Shown: one piece after another, positions 30,560 to 32,564 of the stretch
How positions within the stretch are numbered: the stretch's first letter is position 1
Layout of the letters: the number at the start of each line of letters is the position of its first letter
Assembly (NCBI GenBank): GCA_018262575.1
Contig: JAGSYU010000088.1
Coordinates: 1-32,564, forward strand
From: Pseudomonadota bacterium
GTDB lineage: Bacteria > Pseudomonadota > Alphaproteobacteria > Rhizobiales > Pleomorphomonadaceae
Direction of reading: 5' to 3'
DNA: 32,564 bases
Notes under the pieces: model-generated
The model's input: only the letters and a program-made list of their open reading frames with translations
What the model was told of the DNA's origin: nothing
Database searches by the model: none
Made by a program: the position numbers and the translations under genes

Positions 30560-31624
30560 TCACATGACGAGCTCGTCCTCAGCCTTGTTCTTGGAAATCA
30601 TGATCTCGCCCTTGGCGGCGAGATCCTTGGCGAGATTGATCAAGGCGGCCTGGGCGTCGTCGACGTCGCGCAGGCGGACGGCACCCATCGATTCCATGTC
30701 TTCCTTCAGCATCGCCGAGGCGCGGGCCGACATGTTGGCGAAGAAGAAGTCGCGCACGCCCTCCTTGGCGCCTTTCAGGGCCATGGCCAGCTTGTCCTTT
30801 TCCACCTGGCGCAGCAGCGTCTGGATGGCGCCGGCGTCGAGCTTGCCGAGGTCGTCGAAGGTGAACATCAGCGCCTTGATGCGATCGGCGGCGTCGCGGT
30901 TGTGCTCCTCGAGAGCGGCGATGAACTTCGCTTCGGTCGTGCGGTCGAACGAGTTGAAGATCTCGGCCATCAGCTCGTGGGCGTCGCGGCGCTGGGTGTT
31001 GGTGAGGTTGGACATGAACTCGACGCGCAGCGTCTGCTCGACCTTCTCGAGAATGTCCTTCTGCACCGCCTCCATCTTTAGCATGCGGTCGACCACCTCG
31101 AGCGCGAATTCGTCGGGCAGCTTGGACAGGACGCGCGCCGCGTGGTCGGAGTTGATCTTGGACAGGACGACGGCGACGGTCTGCGGATATTCGTTCTTGA
31201 GGTAATTGGCGAGCACGGTCTCCTGGACGTTGGAGAGCTTCTCCCACATGTTGCGGCCGGCCGGACCGCGGATCTCGTCCATGATGGCGTTGACCTTGTC
31301 CTGCGGCAGCACGGACAGGAGCAGGCGCTCGGTGGTGTCGTAGTTGCCCATCAGCGCGCCGGAGGACGAGACACGGGTGACGAACTCGATCATCAGGTCG
31401 TCGAGCATGCTGGGGGTGATCGGCCCGAGCTTGGACATGGCGACGGAGAGCTGCTTGATCTCGATCTCGTCGAGCAGCTTCCAGATCGGGCCACCGAAGC
31501 GGTCGCCGAGCGCCAGCATCATGACGGCCGCCTTTTCGGCGCCGTTCAGCGGGCGGTTTTCACCGTCGGAGGAGATGGTGAGCGCGTTGCCTTTGGCGAC
31601 CAGCGCGGTGGGAGACAGGGCCAT
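30560..31624 (-). CDS. fliG: Flagellar motor switch protein FliG
   Basis: The 354-residue protein has GGAGG about 10 bases before the ATG. The N-terminal domain (about 25-110, [17 protein letters not shown]) binds FliF. The middle domain has the conserved YPQT block ([13 protein letters not shown] near 147-159) with RVLSKLP. The C-terminal torque domain (about 250-345) contains the charged helix with [21 protein letters not shown] and LREDM-like ([10 protein letters not shown]). FliG couples ion flow to rotation. The start is directly adjacent to the fliF stop, and the gene is followed by fliH. Confidence 0.97.
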   Translation of the reverse strand: MALSPTALVAKGNALTISSDGENRPLNGAEKAAVMMLALGDRFGGPIWKLLDEIEIKQLSVAMSKLGPITPSMLDDLMIEFVTRVSSSGALMGNYDTTERLLLSVLPQDKVNAIMDEIRGPAGRNMWEKLSNVQETVLANYLKNEYPQTVAVVLSKINSDHAARVLSKLPDEFALEVVDRMLKMEAVQKDILEKVEQTLRVEFMSNLTNTQRRDAHELMAEIFNSFDRTTEAKFIAALEEHNRDAADRIKALMFTFDDLGKLDAGAIQTLLRQVEKDKLAMALKGAKEGVRDFFFANMSARASAMLKEDMESMGAVRLRDVDDAQAALINLAKDLAAKGEIMISKNKAEDELVM

Positions 31625-32564
31625 TTACGCGGGAACCTCCGACAGCCAGTTGCGGATGATGATGGCCGCCTCGTTGGGATTGTCGTTGACGAGATCGCCC
31701 ACCTTGCGCACCTGATCGCCCTGCATGGCGCCGACCGCCCTGGCGTTCTCGATGCGGGTATCCTTGGGCGTGATGATCTCCGGGACTTCGGCGGCAACCT
31801 CGACGCCGTCGGGGCCCATCACCACCGGCCTGCCGTCGGCGTCGAGCATCACCCGGACTCCGGTGCGGCCGGCGGCGGCGGCTTCGCTGAGGGCGGAGGT
31901 GATGGCCGGCAGCGTCTCGGCGTCGATGTCCGAGCCGAGGATGCGGCGGATGAGCGGCCGGACGGCGAACAGCAGCACCAGCAGCGTCACCAGGATCAAC
32001 ACGCCCATTTCGGCAAAGCGCATGATGTCCTCGCGCGAGAAGTCGAACAGCGAGGTGGGCGCGGCCGCGAGATCGGCCGGGTTGATCGGGCTGTCGGCGA
32101 ACTGCAGGTTGACCACCTGCAACTGGTCGCCGCGCTTGTCGTCAAAGCCCATGGCGGTGCGGACCAGCGAGGTGATCTGGTCGAGTTCGGCCTGCGGCCG
32201 CGGCGCGTAGACCATGACGCCGTTGGCGTCGGGCGCATAGCGGCCGTCCACCAGCACGGCGACGGACAGGCGCTTGGTGCCGCCGATCTCGGTCACCTGG
32301 GTGCGGGTGGTCTTGGAGATCTCGTAGTTGACCGTCTCCTCGGTGGTCTGGGCGTTGTCGGAGGTCTGGGCCGTGCCCTGGGCGTTCTGCTGCTGGTTGG
32401 CGTTGGGGATCTGGTTGCCGGCCGAAACGGGCGGGTTGCCCTGATTGTCCTGGCTGAGCGACTTTTCCTCGCGCGTCTGGGTGGAGCGGACGACCTGGCT
32501 GTTGGGGTCGAAGGTGTCCTGCGTTTCCTGGACGCGGTTGAAGTCGAGTTCGGCGGAGACGCGG
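31625..32564 (-). CDS. fliF: Flagellar MS-ring protein FliF, C-terminal part
   Basis: The frame is open from the window edge to TAA 31627-31625, giving about 312 residues. It shows a Gln/Asn/Thr-rich linker, NYEISKTTRTQV, then GGTKRLSVAVLVDGRY, which is the ring-building C-terminal block of FliF. A membrane segment (MGVLILVTLLVLLFAVRPLI) follows, and a cytoplasmic tail ends in VRNWLSE-like residues that bind FliG. The first part of the gene lies outside the window. It is the first visible gene of the fliF-fliG-fliH-fliN-flbD operon. Confidence 0.96.
   Translation of the reverse strand, partial: RVSAELDFNRVQETQDTFDPNSQVVRSTQTREEKSLSQDNQGNPPVSAGNQIPNANQQQNAQGTAQTSDNAQTTEETVNYEISKTTRTQVTEIGGTKRLSVAVLVDGRYAPDANGVMVYAPRPQAELDQITSLVRTAMGFDDKRGDQLQVVNLQFADSPINPADLAAAPTSLFDFSREDIMRFAEMGVLILVTLLVLLFAVRPLIRRILGSDIDAETLPAITSALSEAAAAGRTGVRVMLDADGRPVVMGPDGVEVAAEVPEIITPKDTRIENARAVGAMQGDQVRKVGDLVNDNPNEAAIIIRNWLSEVPA

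Overview
The window is GC-rich and densely coded, with many ATGA/GTGA start-stop overlaps. It looks like a chromosomal segment from an alphaproteobacterium, most likely a Hyphomicrobiales (Rhizobiales) member outside Rhizobiaceae. The evidence is a fliF-fliG-fliH/flbE-fliN-flbD flagellar operon of Caulobacter type, a perfect CtrA box in front of flhA, an RpoE/ChrR (ECF11-type) stress module with TGATCC promoters, and a CCA-encoding tRNA with a CAT anticodon. Genus-level placement is not possible from the sequence alone.

Layout. 2-373: the 3' end of an assimilatory nitrate reductase. About 420-6480: a photo-oxidative (singlet oxygen) stress locus. It has sigma factor rpoE, its zinc/cupin anti-sigma factor chrR and a DUF1295 membrane protein on the minus strand. 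On the plus strand are a DUF2177 membrane protein and an overlapping FAD oxidoreductase - DUF1365 - Cfa-like methyltransferase operon. Three sites of the form TGATC(C/T)-N18-TA stand in front of the three transcription units, so the locus reads as one autoregulated lipid-modification regulon. 6775-9916: a GH75-like chitosanase lipoprotein, a tRNA, an MltB-type lytic transglycosylase and a small heat-shock protein whose leader may be an RNA thermometer. 10052-13401: a Bcr/CflA efflux pump, a Doc toxin with its antitoxin, and an extensin-like lipoprotein.

13488-32564: flagellar genes. flhA (13488-15587) and fliF-fliG-fliH-fliN-flbD (32564 down to 28165) run in the same direction but are separated by about 12.6 kb of unrelated genes. 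These are the GTPase rsgA, a membrane protein, an eight-gene transport/catabolic operon and two small gene groups. The operon encodes a branched-chain-amino-acid-type ABC transporter, a creatininase-family amidohydrolase, a stand-alone asparaginase domain and a GntR/FCD regulator. The two small groups are an alpha/beta hydrolase with a monooxygenase-fold protein, and an HxlR regulator divergent from a SnoaL-like protein and an SDR dehydrogenase.

Most notable: the three-promoter RpoE regulon; a Cfa-like enzyme that appears to lack the histidine of true cyclopropane synthases; a fliN gene broken by an internal deletion plus frameshift; the CtrA box on flhA; a perfect GntR operator in front of the ABC operon; and long intercistronic stem-loops on both sides of the creatininase gene. 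No IS element, integrase, CRISPR array or replication origin was seen.
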